A stretch of DNA of 64,000 bases from contig QHBW01000051.1 in the NCBI GenBank assembly GCA_003244205.1, positions 62,957-126,956 of the forward strand, read 5' to 3'. Within the stretch, counting starts at the first letter, position 1, and every line of letters starts with the position of its first letter. The stretch is from Solirubrobacterales bacterium. Its GTDB lineage: Bacteria > Actinomycetota > Thermoleophilia > Solirubrobacterales > Solirubrobacteraceae. The position numbers were made by a program, and so were the translations under genes. Under the pieces are notes generated by a model. The model was not told the DNA's origin, did not search any database, and saw only the letters and a program-made list of their open reading frames with translations. Positions 8,197 to 17,530 of the stretch are shown piece by piece.

Positions 8197-9609
8197 CTAC
8201 GGCGGAGCCTGCGTCAGATGCGGGAAGTACTGCGTCAGCCCGTTGAAGCTGAACGGGGGCTGCAGGCGACAGGGGGGTGCCCCGGTGCCGATCACCGGCG
8301 CCGTCGGCGGGTTGGAGACGTCGCGGCAGTCGGATGTCTGTAGGCCGCCGTTACCCAGGTTGGCCAACTCTCCCGGGGCGAAGTAAGCGTTGTGGCGGTT
8401 GGACGGCAGGCGCTGGGAGTAGCCGACTTGCGACTCCTCGTTGATCGGCGCGAGCGTCCTCAGCTGGTGCTGACCAGGTCCGTTGGCCGAGGGCCCGGTC
8501 GACTGCAGCGCCGCGCCGGTGTTGGCCATTGCCGAGGTCAGCTCGGTGGCGTAGCGCGATACGAGGTCGATCCCAGGCGTGACCTGGCGCGCGAGCGGGT
8601 AGAGCTGGTCGCTGAGCGGTACGAGCGCCTTGATGATCTGCGTGGCCGCCGGCAGGGCGCGCCGGGCGACGCCGATCAGCGGCCGGAACTGCACCACAAG
8701 ATCGCGGAACTTCGGCGCGAGCACGTCGACATTCACAAGCGCCGGGCGCAGCAGGGGGGCCACGGGCCGCAACGAGGCGATCGTCGGCGCCGCGAGCGCC
8801 GCCGCCTGATCGACGTCGGCGAGGGTGGAGCGCAGCTGCGCGAGGAAGGGCGCGAGCGCGCGCACGGTGCTCTCGAGCGCGACGTTGCGCTGCGCGGTCG
8901 TAGCCAGCACGGCATCGCCGGCGCTGACGACACGCTGCAGCGCTGCGCCGTGGTCGCCGACTGTCTGCAGCACCGTCGCTCCGTCGCCGACGAGGCGCTG
9001 CACGGAGCCCTGCTGGTGGTCGAGGATCGCGACGATGCTCGCGAGCTCGTTGGTCGTGGGGTCGAGGCTGCCGATCGCGTCGTTGAGCTCGGCGCCGCGA
9101 CCCTGCAGCGCGGCTGCGGTATCGGCGAGCAGCGTCGTGAGGTGGTGGCGGGTGGGGGCATCGAGGGTGTCGAGCAGGCGGTCGAGCGTCTGCGTGGGAG
9201 CGATCTGACTGATGGCGAGCGTGCCGCCGTCGGCGATCTTGGTCGCGCCCGGGGTGCCGGGTGTCATCGCCACGAACGTCTCCCCGAGCAGTGTCTTCTG
9301 GCGCAGGATCGCGCGGGCGTCGGAGGGCAGCGGGGCATAGCTGGGATTGAGCTCGAGCGTCGCGTTTGCCCGCAGCCCGGTCTGGCTCACCGACACGACC
9401 TTGCCGATGTTGACGCCGGCGATGCGCACGTCAGCGTTTGAGACGAGGTTGGAGGCGTTGTCGAAGAGCGCGTGAACGCGGTAGCCCTTGGCGCTCAAGG
9501 GGACGTGTCCGCCGAGGCTGCGGAAGACGAACAGGATCAGGACTACGCAGGAGAGGATGAAGACCACTGCGAAGGCGACGGCGCCGCGATGAGGTGCTTG
9601 GGTCTCCAT
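8197..9609 (-). CDS. mceF: Mce-family protein, sixth of the operon (MceF position)
   Basis: The last gene of the mce operon. 470 residues: one N-terminal helix (AVVFILSCVVLILFVF), then the MCE/MlaD domain (about 38-120, VRIAGVNIGKVVSV) and a long helical region that in this family builds the hydrophobic tunnel for lipids across the envelope. The C terminus has two cysteines (about 425-445). It starts 3 bases after mceE ends. MceA-F are thought to assemble as a hetero-hexamer over the YrbE permease pair. It converges with the tetR gene at 8154. Confidence 0.88.
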   Translation of the reverse strand: METQAPHRGAVAFAVVFILSCVVLILFVFRSLGGHVPLSAKGYRVHALFDNASNLVSNADVRIAGVNIGKVVSVSQTGLRANATLELNPSYAPLPSDARAILRQKTLLGETFVAMTPGTPGATKIADGGTLAISQIAPTQTLDRLLDTLDAPTRHHLTTLLADTAAALQGRGAELNDAIGSLDPTTNELASIVAILDHQQGSVQRLVGDGATVLQTVGDHGAALQRVVSAGDAVLATTAQRNVALESTVRALAPFLAQLRSTLADVDQAAALAAPTIASLRPVAPLLRPALVNVDVLAPKFRDLVVQFRPLIGVARRALPAATQIIKALVPLSDQLYPLARQVTPGIDLVSRYATELTSAMANTGAALQSTGPSANGPGQHQLRTLAPINEESQVGYSQRLPSNRHNAYFAPGELANLGNGGLQTSDCRDVSNPPTAPVIGTGAPPCRLQPPFSFNGLTQYFPHLTQAPP

Positions 9610-9612
9610 GGT

Positions 9613-10881
9613 CTATGGCGGGCAGGCCGATGACAGGCCGAGCACCGTCTTCAGCAGCGTCCCCAGGCCCCCCGGAGCGGCGAGCGACGAGCACGAGAAG
9701 AGCGCCTGGCCGCGCAGGACGGCGCCGTTGGCGTCGCCGGTCGAGACGACCGAGTTGACGTTGTGCAAGAACCACGCGGACCAGAAGAGACCGCCCTGAT
9801 CCGCCCCCCCGGGGTTGTAGGCCAGTTCGTTTACGAGGTAGTTGAGCACCTGGAAGGACTCGGTCAAATATGGGGTGGCGGTGGTCAGGTCCTTGACCGT
9901 GGGAGCGACGTAGCGCGCCAGGGGCTGAAGGGCGTCTACGAACTGGCGCGTCTGGTGAAGGGGCAGAATGCCGGCGCCGTTGAAGAGCGTCGGTAGGTCC
10001 TGCAGCGTGCTCTTCAGCCGCGCCGCGGTGGGCGTCAGCGCGGTGAGGGTGGGGCCGAGGGTCTGGGCGAACGCGGTCGTCGTCACGAGTGTGTCCTGCG
10101 TCGTGCGCAGTACCCCGGGGAGACGGGAGATCGAGGCGCGTAGGGCGACGTCCTGACTCGCCAGCGCGCGCAGGGTTACGTCCCCGGCGGAGACCACCTC
10201 GCCGAGCTGGCGGTCCTGGCTGCCGGCCGCCCGCGTGAGCACGGCGAGGTTGTGCACGAGGCTCGAGAGCTGATGGCGGCGGCCGGCGAGCAGATCGGTG
10301 ATCTGGCGCAGCTGTGCCGTCGTGGGCCCAAGCGCGCGCAACGCTGCGCGCACATCCTCGCCGCGCCCGCGGAGCCCGGCGCCGAGACCGTTGAGGAGGC
10401 CGACGAAGTAGCTGCGCGTGTCGGCATCGAGGGAGGCCAGCAGCTCGTCGGCGTCGATCGGCGTGGTCGTGGCCGTCAGTGGGATGCTGGCTCCGTGCGC
10501 GAGCACCGGGGCGCTCGGGCTGCCGGGCACGATGTCGACCTGCATGTCCTTCAGCGGCGTGTTGGGTACGAGCGTCGCCTGGGCGTCCACGTGCAACGCC
10601 CGAAGCTTGTGGGGATCGATGCGCATGCGCAGCACGCCGATGCCGTCGTGCAGTTGGGCGCCCGTGATCTGCCCGACATTGACGCCGGCGACGTTGACTG
10701 GCTCGCCCAGATTCGGCACCACGGCATCGAGGTTGGAGAAGTTCGCGCTGACCTCGTAGTAAGTGGCGAACGGTGACTGCAGGCGCTCCTGGGTGAGTAC
10801 GTAGTAAGCGCTTGCGGCCGCGAGCGCCCAGATGACGAGGATGATCGCCACGCGTGGAATGTTCTTCTTGACCGCCTTCAT
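9613..10881 (-). CDS. mceE: Mce-family protein, fifth of the operon (MceE position)
   Basis: 422 residues from the ATG at 10881, which overlaps the mceD stop as ATGA; a longer open frame upstream lies inside mceD and is not used. It has an N-terminal helix (VAIILVIWALAAASAYYVL) and an MCE domain (VNVAGVNVGQITG, residues about 40-120), followed by the helical tunnel region and a C-terminal part with two cysteines. MceE of mycobacteria is a lipoprotein; here there is no cysteine after the N-terminal helix, so it appears to be helix-anchored instead. Confidence 0.88.
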   Translation of the reverse strand: MKAVKKNIPRVAIILVIWALAAASAYYVLTQERLQSPFATYYEVSANFSNLDAVVPNLGEPVNVAGVNVGQITGAQLHDGIGVLRMRIDPHKLRALHVDAQATLVPNTPLKDMQVDIVPGSPSAPVLAHGASIPLTATTTPIDADELLASLDADTRSYFVGLLNGLGAGLRGRGEDVRAALRALGPTTAQLRQITDLLAGRRHQLSSLVHNLAVLTRAAGSQDRQLGEVVSAGDVTLRALASQDVALRASISRLPGVLRTTQDTLVTTTAFAQTLGPTLTALTPTAARLKSTLQDLPTLFNGAGILPLHQTRQFVDALQPLARYVAPTVKDLTTATPYLTESFQVLNYLVNELAYNPGGADQGGLFWSAWFLHNVNSVVSTGDANGAVLRGQALFSCSSLAAPGGLGTLLKTVLGLSSACPP

Positions 10882-12401
10882 CGTCGGCTGCTGCGCAGGG
10901 CATGTCGGAGGTTGGTGGGGGCGAGCGTCGCCAGCAGCTGCTGGATCGTCAGCCGCGGCGTGGATGTAGCGGTGGGGGCGCTGCGTGCGCTGCTCGCCGC
11001 CAGTCCGGCCGGGCCTGCCGGGACGTTTAGGTTGGGTAGTGGCTGGGTCGAGCACGGCAGGTCGGGACGCAGGGGCGGAGTGCTGCCAGCGCCGAGCCAC
11101 ACCGGGCGCGACTGCAGCGGCGCGCTGGAACCGGTGCCCACGAGCTGCCCTATCACCGGCAGCGACCCCGTCGACAGCGTCGCCGTCCCAAGGCCCGCCA
11201 GGTAGCGCATCGTGTAGCCGTTGGCGTCGAAGTTCTGACCCTGGCTGGCAAGGCCGACGAGCGCGTGGACAAAGTCCTCCCACGCGGGGCGCCCCGTCGA
11301 GAGACTGCCGTCGGGAACCACGGAGCTGAGCAGCGGCACCGCGTGCGTCACCACGCACTTGGTCAGCGGCCCCGCAACCGGGAACAGGCTGCCCAGCCGG
11401 TTGACGAGCGTGGGCAGCTGGGTGAACGCGGCGCGCAGCGCGATCACCAGGCGTCGACGCTCCGCTGGGGCCACGAGCGCTGCGAGCTCGGCGACCTCCC
11501 CCGACAGAGTGCCCAGCGCGACCGGGGCGGCCTTCAGTCCGGGGTCCAGCGCCGAGCTGAAGCTCGCCAGCGTTGGCAGCACGCGATCGAGCGCACTCAG
11601 CGCCGGCGGGGCGGCGATGAGCGTGCGATCGAGCTGCTGGACAGAGGCGCCGAGCGCGCCGTCCTGGGAGGCGAGCGCTGCGGCAGTGGTGTCCAAGCTC
11701 GACACGAGGTCGGCGAGCTGAGCCGCGCGGTCGCCGAGTGCGCCGGTCACGCGCGACGTGTAGCCAATCGCGCTTGAGAGGTCGTTCGTAGCGCTACCGC
11801 GCGCCGACTCGCTGATCCAAGCAAGGTCTCGCAGCACGGGCGTAAGCGACGCCGGCGTCGCGCGCAGCCCCTGCGCACCGCCGCCGGAGAGGGCAGTCCC
11901 GAGCTGCTTGACGACCGTCCGCAGATCGGTGCGCGTCGGCAATGAAAAGGTCGAGAGCACGCGGTCGAACTGCACCGGGTAGGAGGTCTGGGGAAGCGGG
12001 ATCGTGGCGCCGCTCGAGAGCGTGGGGAGGCTCGGGCTGCCCGGGTGGATGTCGACGTAGAAGCCGCCCTCGAGGAAGAGTCGCGGGCGTACCGCCACAA
12101 TGGCGTCGCGGTGGATCGGCTGGCCGCTGGAGCCGATGTTCATGGTCACGGAAGCGGTCTGGCCAGGGCCCTCAGAGACTCCCGTGACCTTGCCGACCTC
12201 GACGCCCGCGATCCGCACGGGAGAGCCGCTGCGCAGCTGGTTTGAGTTGGCGAAGAGCGCGTGCAGCTGGTAGGGATGCGAGAACGGCAACGCTGGATGG
12301 AACGCCTTGTAGCTGATCGCGAAGATCGCCGCGATCACGACGATCGACACCATGCGCGGGTTCAGCGCGCGCGGACGGCGACGACGGCGTGCCGGGCTCA
12401 T
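10878..12401 (-). CDS. mceD: Mce-family protein, fourth of the operon (MceD position)
   Basis: 507 residues from the ATG at 12401, chosen because it overlaps the mceC stop (ATGA) and is followed by a basic stretch and one membrane helix (MVSIVVIAAIFAISY). The MCE domain follows (VRIAGVEVGKVTGVSEG), then the long helical region. The C-terminal 100 residues are rich in Pro, Ala and Ser and end in a basic tail, which is longer than in its neighbours. Confidence 0.88.
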   Translation of the reverse strand: MSPARRRRRPRALNPRMVSIVVIAAIFAISYKAFHPALPFSHPYQLHALFANSNQLRSGSPVRIAGVEVGKVTGVSEGPGQTASVTMNIGSSGQPIHRDAIVAVRPRLFLEGGFYVDIHPGSPSLPTLSSGATIPLPQTSYPVQFDRVLSTFSLPTRTDLRTVVKQLGTALSGGGAQGLRATPASLTPVLRDLAWISESARGSATNDLSSAIGYTSRVTGALGDRAAQLADLVSSLDTTAAALASQDGALGASVQQLDRTLIAAPPALSALDRVLPTLASFSSALDPGLKAAPVALGTLSGEVAELAALVAPAERRRLVIALRAAFTQLPTLVNRLGSLFPVAGPLTKCVVTHAVPLLSSVVPDGSLSTGRPAWEDFVHALVGLASQGQNFDANGYTMRYLAGLGTATLSTGSLPVIGQLVGTGSSAPLQSRPVWLGAGSTPPLRPDLPCSTQPLPNLNVPAGPAGLAASSARSAPTATSTPRLTIQQLLATLAPTNLRHALRSSRR

Positions 12402-13849
12402 GGTCCGCTCGCTGACGGCGGGAGCACGCCCGCCTGTTGGGCGAGGCGCGTGGCCGCGGCGGGCGCCGAGGTCAGCTCGACCGCTCGGGGCTGCAGGCCG
12501 GGCGGATTGCCGATCTGCTGTCCGGGGCCGTAGGGCTCGTTGCCCGCCTCGCACTCCTGCGAGTTCTCGTGGGGATAGAAGTTGACGTGAAGGTCAGAGG
12601 AGGGCGTCGCCTGGTGGAGCATCTGGCCGCTGTTGAGTATCGGGATCATGCGGATCCAACTGCCGCCGGCGTCGCCCTCAGTGGCGATCGCGCCGAGGTT
12701 GCGCATCCACAGGCCGGCGACGTTGCAGGCCATCTGGGCCGGGGCGACGGTGCGCAGGACCGCCCCGAGGCCGAACAGCGCCGAGGCGCCGATCGTGGGC
12801 AGGTCGTTGCTGCCGAGCACGCGCAGCGCGCCCTGGGCGGCGGGATCTGCAGCGAAGGATCCGACGGCCGCGAGCGTCGCGCCCAGGGACCGCGCCAGTG
12901 CGGGGATTTGCCGGGCGACAGGGGTGCTCGCGCGCACGGCTGCGTCGAGGCGGACGCTCGCCGTCGCCAGCAGCGCGGCGCCCGGTTGCAGCCCGCGCGC
13001 GAGCGCCGCGGCGTTCGCCAGCACGGGGGTGAGCCGCCCGAGCACCGCGGTGCCGACCTGCTCGGTCGGCGGAAGCTCGTCGATCGCTCGCCCGAGCGGC
13101 CCTGCCGCAGCGTCGATCGCCGCGAGCGTGGTGTCGGCGTTGACGATGAAATCGCCAAGCGTGCCGGCGACGGGCGCAAGCGCCCCGGTCGTGGCCGCGA
13201 GCCCGCGCAGGAAGCCCGCGAGGTTCGTCGAGGGCGAGCCGAGCACGGCCAGAACACGGTCGAGCGGCGGTAGCAGTTGCGCGCTCGCTTTGAATGTCGC
13301 GTTGAGGTTGGATCCGCGACCGGCGACGGCGGTCCCAAACGAGCCGACGAGGCTGCGCACGGCGCGCTTGGTCGGCGGGCCGAAGACGGCGAAGGCATCA
13401 TCGAGATCGACGCTCGGGTGGGCCTGCGCGAGCGGCAGGACACCGCCGTGGGGAAGCGCGCTGCGCGAGCGGCCGGGAGTCAGCTGAACGTACTCGCCAC
13501 CGAGTACGGATGCCAGGCGCACCTCTGAGATCGAGTCGACCGGCAGCGAACGCACCCCCGAGCTGATCTGCAGCGTCAGCCGTGCGTACGCCGGGTTGGT
13601 GCCCTGCGGGGGTGTCGCCGTGATTGCCACCACCTGCCCGATGCGTGCGCCGCCGATGCGCACGTCGGCGTGGTTGGTGAGCTTGCCCGCGTCGGGGACG
13701 TTGGCGTAGAGCTTGTACGTCGGTAGGAAGGGCACCCCGTTGCTGGCGAAGTAGGAGATGTAGACCGCGCTCAGGATCACGACCAGCGCGATCACGCCGT
13801 TGAGAATGGGGTGGTCGAGCAGCTTCGTTGCGCGGGTGCGGGGTCTCAT
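12398..13849 (-). CDS. mceC: Mce-family protein, third of the operon (MceC position)
   Basis: 483 residues. One membrane helix (NGVIALVVILSAVYISYFA) is followed by the MCE domain (VRIGGARIGQVVAI, about 60-130) and an alanine-rich helical tunnel region. The C-terminal third carries several cysteines. The start overlaps the mceB stop by ATGA, indicating translational coupling along the operon. Confidence 0.88.
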   Translation of the reverse strand: MRPRTRATKLLDHPILNGVIALVVILSAVYISYFASNGVPFLPTYKLYANVPDAGKLTNHADVRIGGARIGQVVAITATPPQGTNPAYARLTLQISSGVRSLPVDSISEVRLASVLGGEYVQLTPGRSRSALPHGGVLPLAQAHPSVDLDDAFAVFGPPTKRAVRSLVGSFGTAVAGRGSNLNATFKASAQLLPPLDRVLAVLGSPSTNLAGFLRGLAATTGALAPVAGTLGDFIVNADTTLAAIDAAAGPLGRAIDELPPTEQVGTAVLGRLTPVLANAAALARGLQPGAALLATASVRLDAAVRASTPVARQIPALARSLGATLAAVGSFAADPAAQGALRVLGSNDLPTIGASALFGLGAVLRTVAPAQMACNVAGLWMRNLGAIATEGDAGGSWIRMIPILNSGQMLHQATPSSDLHVNFYPHENSQECEAGNEPYGPGQQIGNPPGLQPRAVELTSAPAAATRLAQQAGVLPPSASGP

Positions 13850-15354
13850 TTGAGGAGGAAGTGCAGGAGCTGTTGGATCGCGTCGGGGTTAGACGAGCCG
13901 CCGGCACCCCCGCTCCCACCCGCAGGCAGCAGCTGCTGGACGGCCGGGGGGAGGCGAGAGAGCAGGCTCTGGATCGTCTGCTGGGTAGCCTGCTGGAGCT
14001 GCTGCAGACCCTGTGGCGCCGGAGCGCTCGTGGAAGGCGCTGGGGAGGACGGAGCGGCCGGCGTCACCGGGGAGGGCCTGGTGGCCGGCGCCAGTGGCAC
14101 GCCGGCGCCAGCCCGCCGTACGCTGGCGGCGTGACGCGTTGCAGCGGCTGTGGCGCTGTAGTTGGCTGAGCACCCTGGCGTCGGGGTAGCGGAGTAGATC
14201 CCGCAGGGGGAGAGGAAGACGTGCGCCGGGATGATGTGGGAGACGCTGTCAAAGCGCGCTGTCGCCGCGGCTGCGTAATAGACGAAGGAGACGAGCGACT
14301 CCGCGAAGCCGCGGGCGCGGAGGTTGACGAAGAGTCGCCCGGCGACCTGCGCGACCGGCAGCGACTGGTGGGCGTAGCTGGCCAGGACGCGGCTCACGGG
14401 GACCGCCTTGCGGGCCACGCCGGCGCCCTGCACGAGGGTGGCGCCGATTCGGGCCAGCGCTGGAGTCGCCGCCCGCGCGAAGGGCACGAGATCGACGCCG
14501 AGGCGGTTGAGCCCCGGCGCCGCGGCGCGCAGCTGTGCGAGCAGCGGGGTGCCCGATCTCGCGACCGCGTCGAGCTGGATGAGCGCTGGTTGCGCCGTCG
14601 CCAGCAGACCGGGGAGGCCATGGATCGCCGCGGCCAGGTTGCCGGCGTGTGTTGCCGTGACCGTCGTCACGTTCGCGGCCCGATCGACGAAGTCGCGCAC
14701 CCGCGAAGCGCGCCCGGCGAGCTGGGAGACCACGGCGCCGGTGGAGTCGATCGAGCTGGCGAGCTGGGCGCTCTGTCGCTGCAGGATGCCGATCACCCTG
14801 CGGGCCAGCGCCAGCGTGGGGTTGGTGCGCAGCAAGATCGAGTTCAGGTCCTGTCCCTCGGCCGAGCCGGCGAGACCCAGCTCGGAGATGAGCACAGCGA
14901 AGCGCTCGCGCGTGGGCTGGTCCCAGATGTTGAAGAGGTCGGTGAGGTTGACCGGCTCCGTCGTGCGGGTCACAGGAACGGTCGGGTGATGGCCGCCGCT
15001 GGTCACGAGCTGCGGCGCCGAAGGGCTGCCGGGATCGCACAGCACAGAGTTCTCGGCGATCAATCCCTGGGGACGGATCGAGCAGCTGGCATCGGCGCGA
15101 AAGGGCGCGAAGCGCCCATCGATCTGCATCTCGACACGCGCCTTGTAGTCAGGCGTCAGCGTGACATCGCTGATCGAGCCAACACGCGCCCCGGCGATCT
15201 CCACCAGCTGGCCGGGCACGAGCCCGCGGGCGTTGTCGAAGATCACATCGACCTGGTAGGTCGATGTCTGCGATGAGCCGGCCGGCGTCAGCACCGTTGC
15301 GAGCGCGATGACCGCGACGGCGAGGGCCAGTCCCAGACAGGCGAGCCGTTTCAC
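13846..15354 (-). CDS. mceB: Mce-family protein, second of the operon (MceB position)
   Basis: 502 residues. An N-terminal helix (LACLGLALAVAVIALATVL), MCE domain (VEIAGARVGSISDV) with a cysteine pair at about residues 85 and 100 (ASCSIRP and VLCDPG), a helical region, then a low-complexity C terminus: a Pro/Ala/Ser stretch near 410-445 and a Gln-rich segment (QGLQQLQQATQQ). The start overlaps the mceA stop (ATGA). Confidence 0.88.
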   Translation of the reverse strand: MKRLACLGLALAVAVIALATVLTPAGSSQTSTYQVDVIFDNARGLVPGQLVEIAGARVGSISDVTLTPDYKARVEMQIDGRFAPFRADASCSIRPQGLIAENSVLCDPGSPSAPQLVTSGGHHPTVPVTRTTEPVNLTDLFNIWDQPTRERFAVLISELGLAGSAEGQDLNSILLRTNPTLALARRVIGILQRQSAQLASSIDSTGAVVSQLAGRASRVRDFVDRAANVTTVTATHAGNLAAAIHGLPGLLATAQPALIQLDAVARSGTPLLAQLRAAAPGLNRLGVDLVPFARAATPALARIGATLVQGAGVARKAVPVSRVLASYAHQSLPVAQVAGRLFVNLRARGFAESLVSFVYYAAAATARFDSVSHIIPAHVFLSPCGIYSATPTPGCSANYSATAAATRHAASVRRAGAGVPLAPATRPSPVTPAAPSSPAPSTSAPAPQGLQQLQQATQQTIQSLLSRLPPAVQQLLPAGGSGGAGGSSNPDAIQQLLHFLLK

Positions 15355-16691
15355 TTCTGTGCCTGGGTGGGATCGCAGAGGCCGCTGCTGCCAGGTGGGA
15401 CGTACTGGTTGGATCCATCTTGCGCCGTGGGCGTCGCGGCGCCGGGGCAGCGGGCGGTCAGTCCTGTGCGGTAGCCGCCCTGCGCCGCTGCTCCGGACAG
15501 CTGGGGGAAGAGCGACTGCAGGCCCGTCAGCGCGCCGCTACCCAGGTCGAGCCCGACGCGCACGTAGTGGCCGTTGGCGTCGTAGTAGCCAGAGCTGTCA
15601 CCGGCGAACCCGTTGAAGAATCCGGCGATCAAATCCGGGGTGTAGGGCCGCAGCCCGGCGAGGATCGGAAAGACATCGTGCAGTGCGGTGGCCGTCGTGC
15701 CCAGCGCCGGCACCGCTACAGGGGCCAGCGCCGGGAGTGGCGCGAGCGCTCGGCGGGCCTGGGGCAGCAAGGCCTGTACGTCTGCGAGCGCGGGGATCGC
15801 ATTGCGAGTGACCGGGCCCACCTGGCGCAGCAGCCGCGCGGCCGGTGCCGCGACCGGCTGCAGATCGCGCAACACGGGATCGACGGTGGGCAGCGCCTGG
15901 GAGAGATGGGCCATGACCGTCTGCGCCTGTCCCAGCGTCCCCGGCGCCCGCGCGAGCACGTCGCCGAGTGTCGCGCGCTGGCTGGCCAGCTCTCCGAGCA
16001 CCGTCGCGGTGTTGTCCACGCTGCCGGCGAGGGCGCTTGGCTGAGACGCCAGCGCCGAGGTCGCGGCCGCGGCGCTGGTGAGCAGTCGGCTGAGCGCTCC
16101 CTGGTCGAGCACGAGCTGCGCGCCCAGCGCGTTGAGCTGGCTGATCGCCGGATTGAGGTAGACGAGCCCCCGATTGAGCGCGATGTCGGTGGGTGGCGAG
16201 ACCGCGAGCGAGCCGTCGGCGAGCACGCCTTGCAACTGTCTGCGGGTGGCCGGGGTCAGTGCATCCAGGAGCACGTCGAGGTCGACGATCCCGCGTGTGG
16301 CGGTCGTAGGCAAGATCCCGTTGTCGGCGATCCGCGGCGCGCTGGGTGGCCCGGGAGAAAGCTCGATGTAGCGGTTGGCCACACCGGCCAGGCCCACGAG
16401 CCGAATCGTCGCCGTCGTCCCTTCGTGCAGCGGGGCGTCGCCATAGCCGTTGAGGTTGAGCACGACGTCGGCGAGCCCATTGGGCGTCAGGGCGATGCGC
16501 TTGACCGTGCCGACGTTGCGTCCCGCGACCTCCACGAGGCCGCCCTTGACGAGTTGACCGGCGTCGGCGAACTCGGCGTGAATCGTGTAGCTGCGCCCCG
16601 AGCCGCCGAGTATCAGGATCACGACCGCGATCGCCGCGGCGACGACGGCGAAGATCGCCGCCAGGCGGACGGTCTCCTCGCGGTCCCCCAT
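15351..16691 (-). CDS. mceA: Mce-family protein, first of the operon (MceA position)
   Basis: 446 residues from the ATG at 16691; an in-frame alternative start 12 bases upstream is possible. An N-terminal helix (LAAIFAVVAAAIAVVILIL) precedes the MCE domain (VEVAGRNVGTVKRI, about 35-115) and a helical region with repeated SQ/AL segments. It follows yrbEB after 41 bases, the largest gap inside the operon. In mycobacteria the first Mce protein contacts the lipid cargo at the outer face; for this protein that is only by analogy. Confidence 0.88.
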   Translation of the reverse strand: MGDREETVRLAAIFAVVAAAIAVVILILGGSGRSYTIHAEFADAGQLVKGGLVEVAGRNVGTVKRIALTPNGLADVVLNLNGYGDAPLHEGTTATIRLVGLAGVANRYIELSPGPPSAPRIADNGILPTTATRGIVDLDVLLDALTPATRRQLQGVLADGSLAVSPPTDIALNRGLVYLNPAISQLNALGAQLVLDQGALSRLLTSAAAATSALASQPSALAGSVDNTATVLGELASQRATLGDVLARAPGTLGQAQTVMAHLSQALPTVDPVLRDLQPVAAPAARLLRQVGPVTRNAIPALADVQALLPQARRALAPLPALAPVAVPALGTTATALHDVFPILAGLRPYTPDLIAGFFNGFAGDSSGYYDANGHYVRVGLDLGSGALTGLQSLFPQLSGAAAQGGYRTGLTARCPGAATPTAQDGSNQYVPPGSSGLCDPTQAQK

Positions 16692-16732
16692 GTCAGGTCC
16701 CAATCACCGCTGGCCGCGGGCTCGGGCCACGA

Positions 16733-17530
16733 CTACCCGCCGATCGGGGTGCGCGGGTTGGTGCCCCAGAACAGCTGCGTGCCGACGAGCCCAATCGCGT
16801 GGATGCCAATGATATTCGCGACCATCGACTTCGCTGTCGCGCGTCCGACGCCGACCGGTCCGCCGGTGACGAAGTAGCCCTGGTAGATCCCCACGAGCAC
16901 TACGAACGTCGACATGCACATCCCCTTGATCGCCGAAAAGAGGAAGTCCAGCGGCGTCTGAAACATCCAGAAGAGCTGCAGGTAGCCCCCGGCGGAGACC
17001 TGGCCCAGCTGGACCACCACCGCGATGTAAGAGGCGAAGATCCCGACGACTACGGCGATCGCGTAGATGAAGGGGAGCACCAGCCAGGTTCCCAGCAGGC
17101 GGGTGCCGCCGAGGTAGAGCACCGAGTCGAGCCCCATCACCTCGAGCGCGTCGATCTCGTCGGAGATGCGCATCGAGCCGAGCTCGGCGACGATCCCGGT
17201 CCCGACCTTCGCAGCCATCATGTAGCCGAAGGCATAGGGGATCACCTCGCGCAGGTCGCACAGCGCGGTGAAGGCGCCGGCGGCGGACGTCGCCCCGACG
17301 GCCTTGGCGCCATAGCCGCCCTCGATCCCACACTCCAGGCCGAGAATGAAGACGAGGCCGAGGACGATCAGCGTTGAGCCGGTGATCAGGATCGCCGCCT
17401 GGCGCAGCGCCTCGCCAAAGTACTTGCCGACTCGACCGGAGTAGACGCCCCACATCACGCGCCCGATGAACTTGGCCGCGTGGCCGAAGCTGTCGAGCCA
17501 CTCGCCACCCCATGTCCCCACGGCTCTCAT
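16733..17530 (-). CDS. yrbEB: YrbE/MlaE-family ABC permease, second copy (YrbEB)
   Basis: A membrane permease half of the Mce lipid importer. 265 residues with about five or six helices and the MlaE signature region FGYMMAAKVGTGIVAELGSMRISDEIDALEVMG (split here: AELGSMR, then ISDEIDALEVMG), the coupling segment that contacts the ATPase. The start overlaps yrbEA by ATGA. No MceG/MlaF-type ATPase gene lies in the window, so the pair must use one encoded elsewhere, as in mycobacteria. Confidence 0.92.
   Translation of the reverse strand: MRAVGTWGGEWLDSFGHAAKFIGRVMWGVYSGRVGKYFGEALRQAAILITGSTLIVLGLVFILGLECGIEGGYGAKAVGATSAAGAFTALCDLREVIPYAFGYMMAAKVGTGIVAELGSMRISDEIDALEVMGLDSVLYLGGTRLLGTWLVLPFIYAIAVVVGIFASYIAVVVQLGQVSAGGYLQLFWMFQTPLDFLFSAIKGMCMSTFVVLVGIYQGYFVTGGPVGVGRATAKSMVANIIGIHAIGLVGTQLFWGTNPRTPIGG

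Noticed and set aside
8392..9441. Long plus-strand open frame opposite mceF
   Set aside because: A shadow of mceF, as expected in GC-rich DNA; its product is charged and lacks any domain.
9431..10903. 490-codon minus-strand open frame over mceE
   Set aside because: Out of frame with mceE, which shows the MCE domain and ATGA overlap; the product is arginine-rich nonsense.
13846..15354. Possible alternative plus-strand frames opposite mceB
   Set aside because: They lack motifs and start signals; mceB on the minus strand fits the operon.
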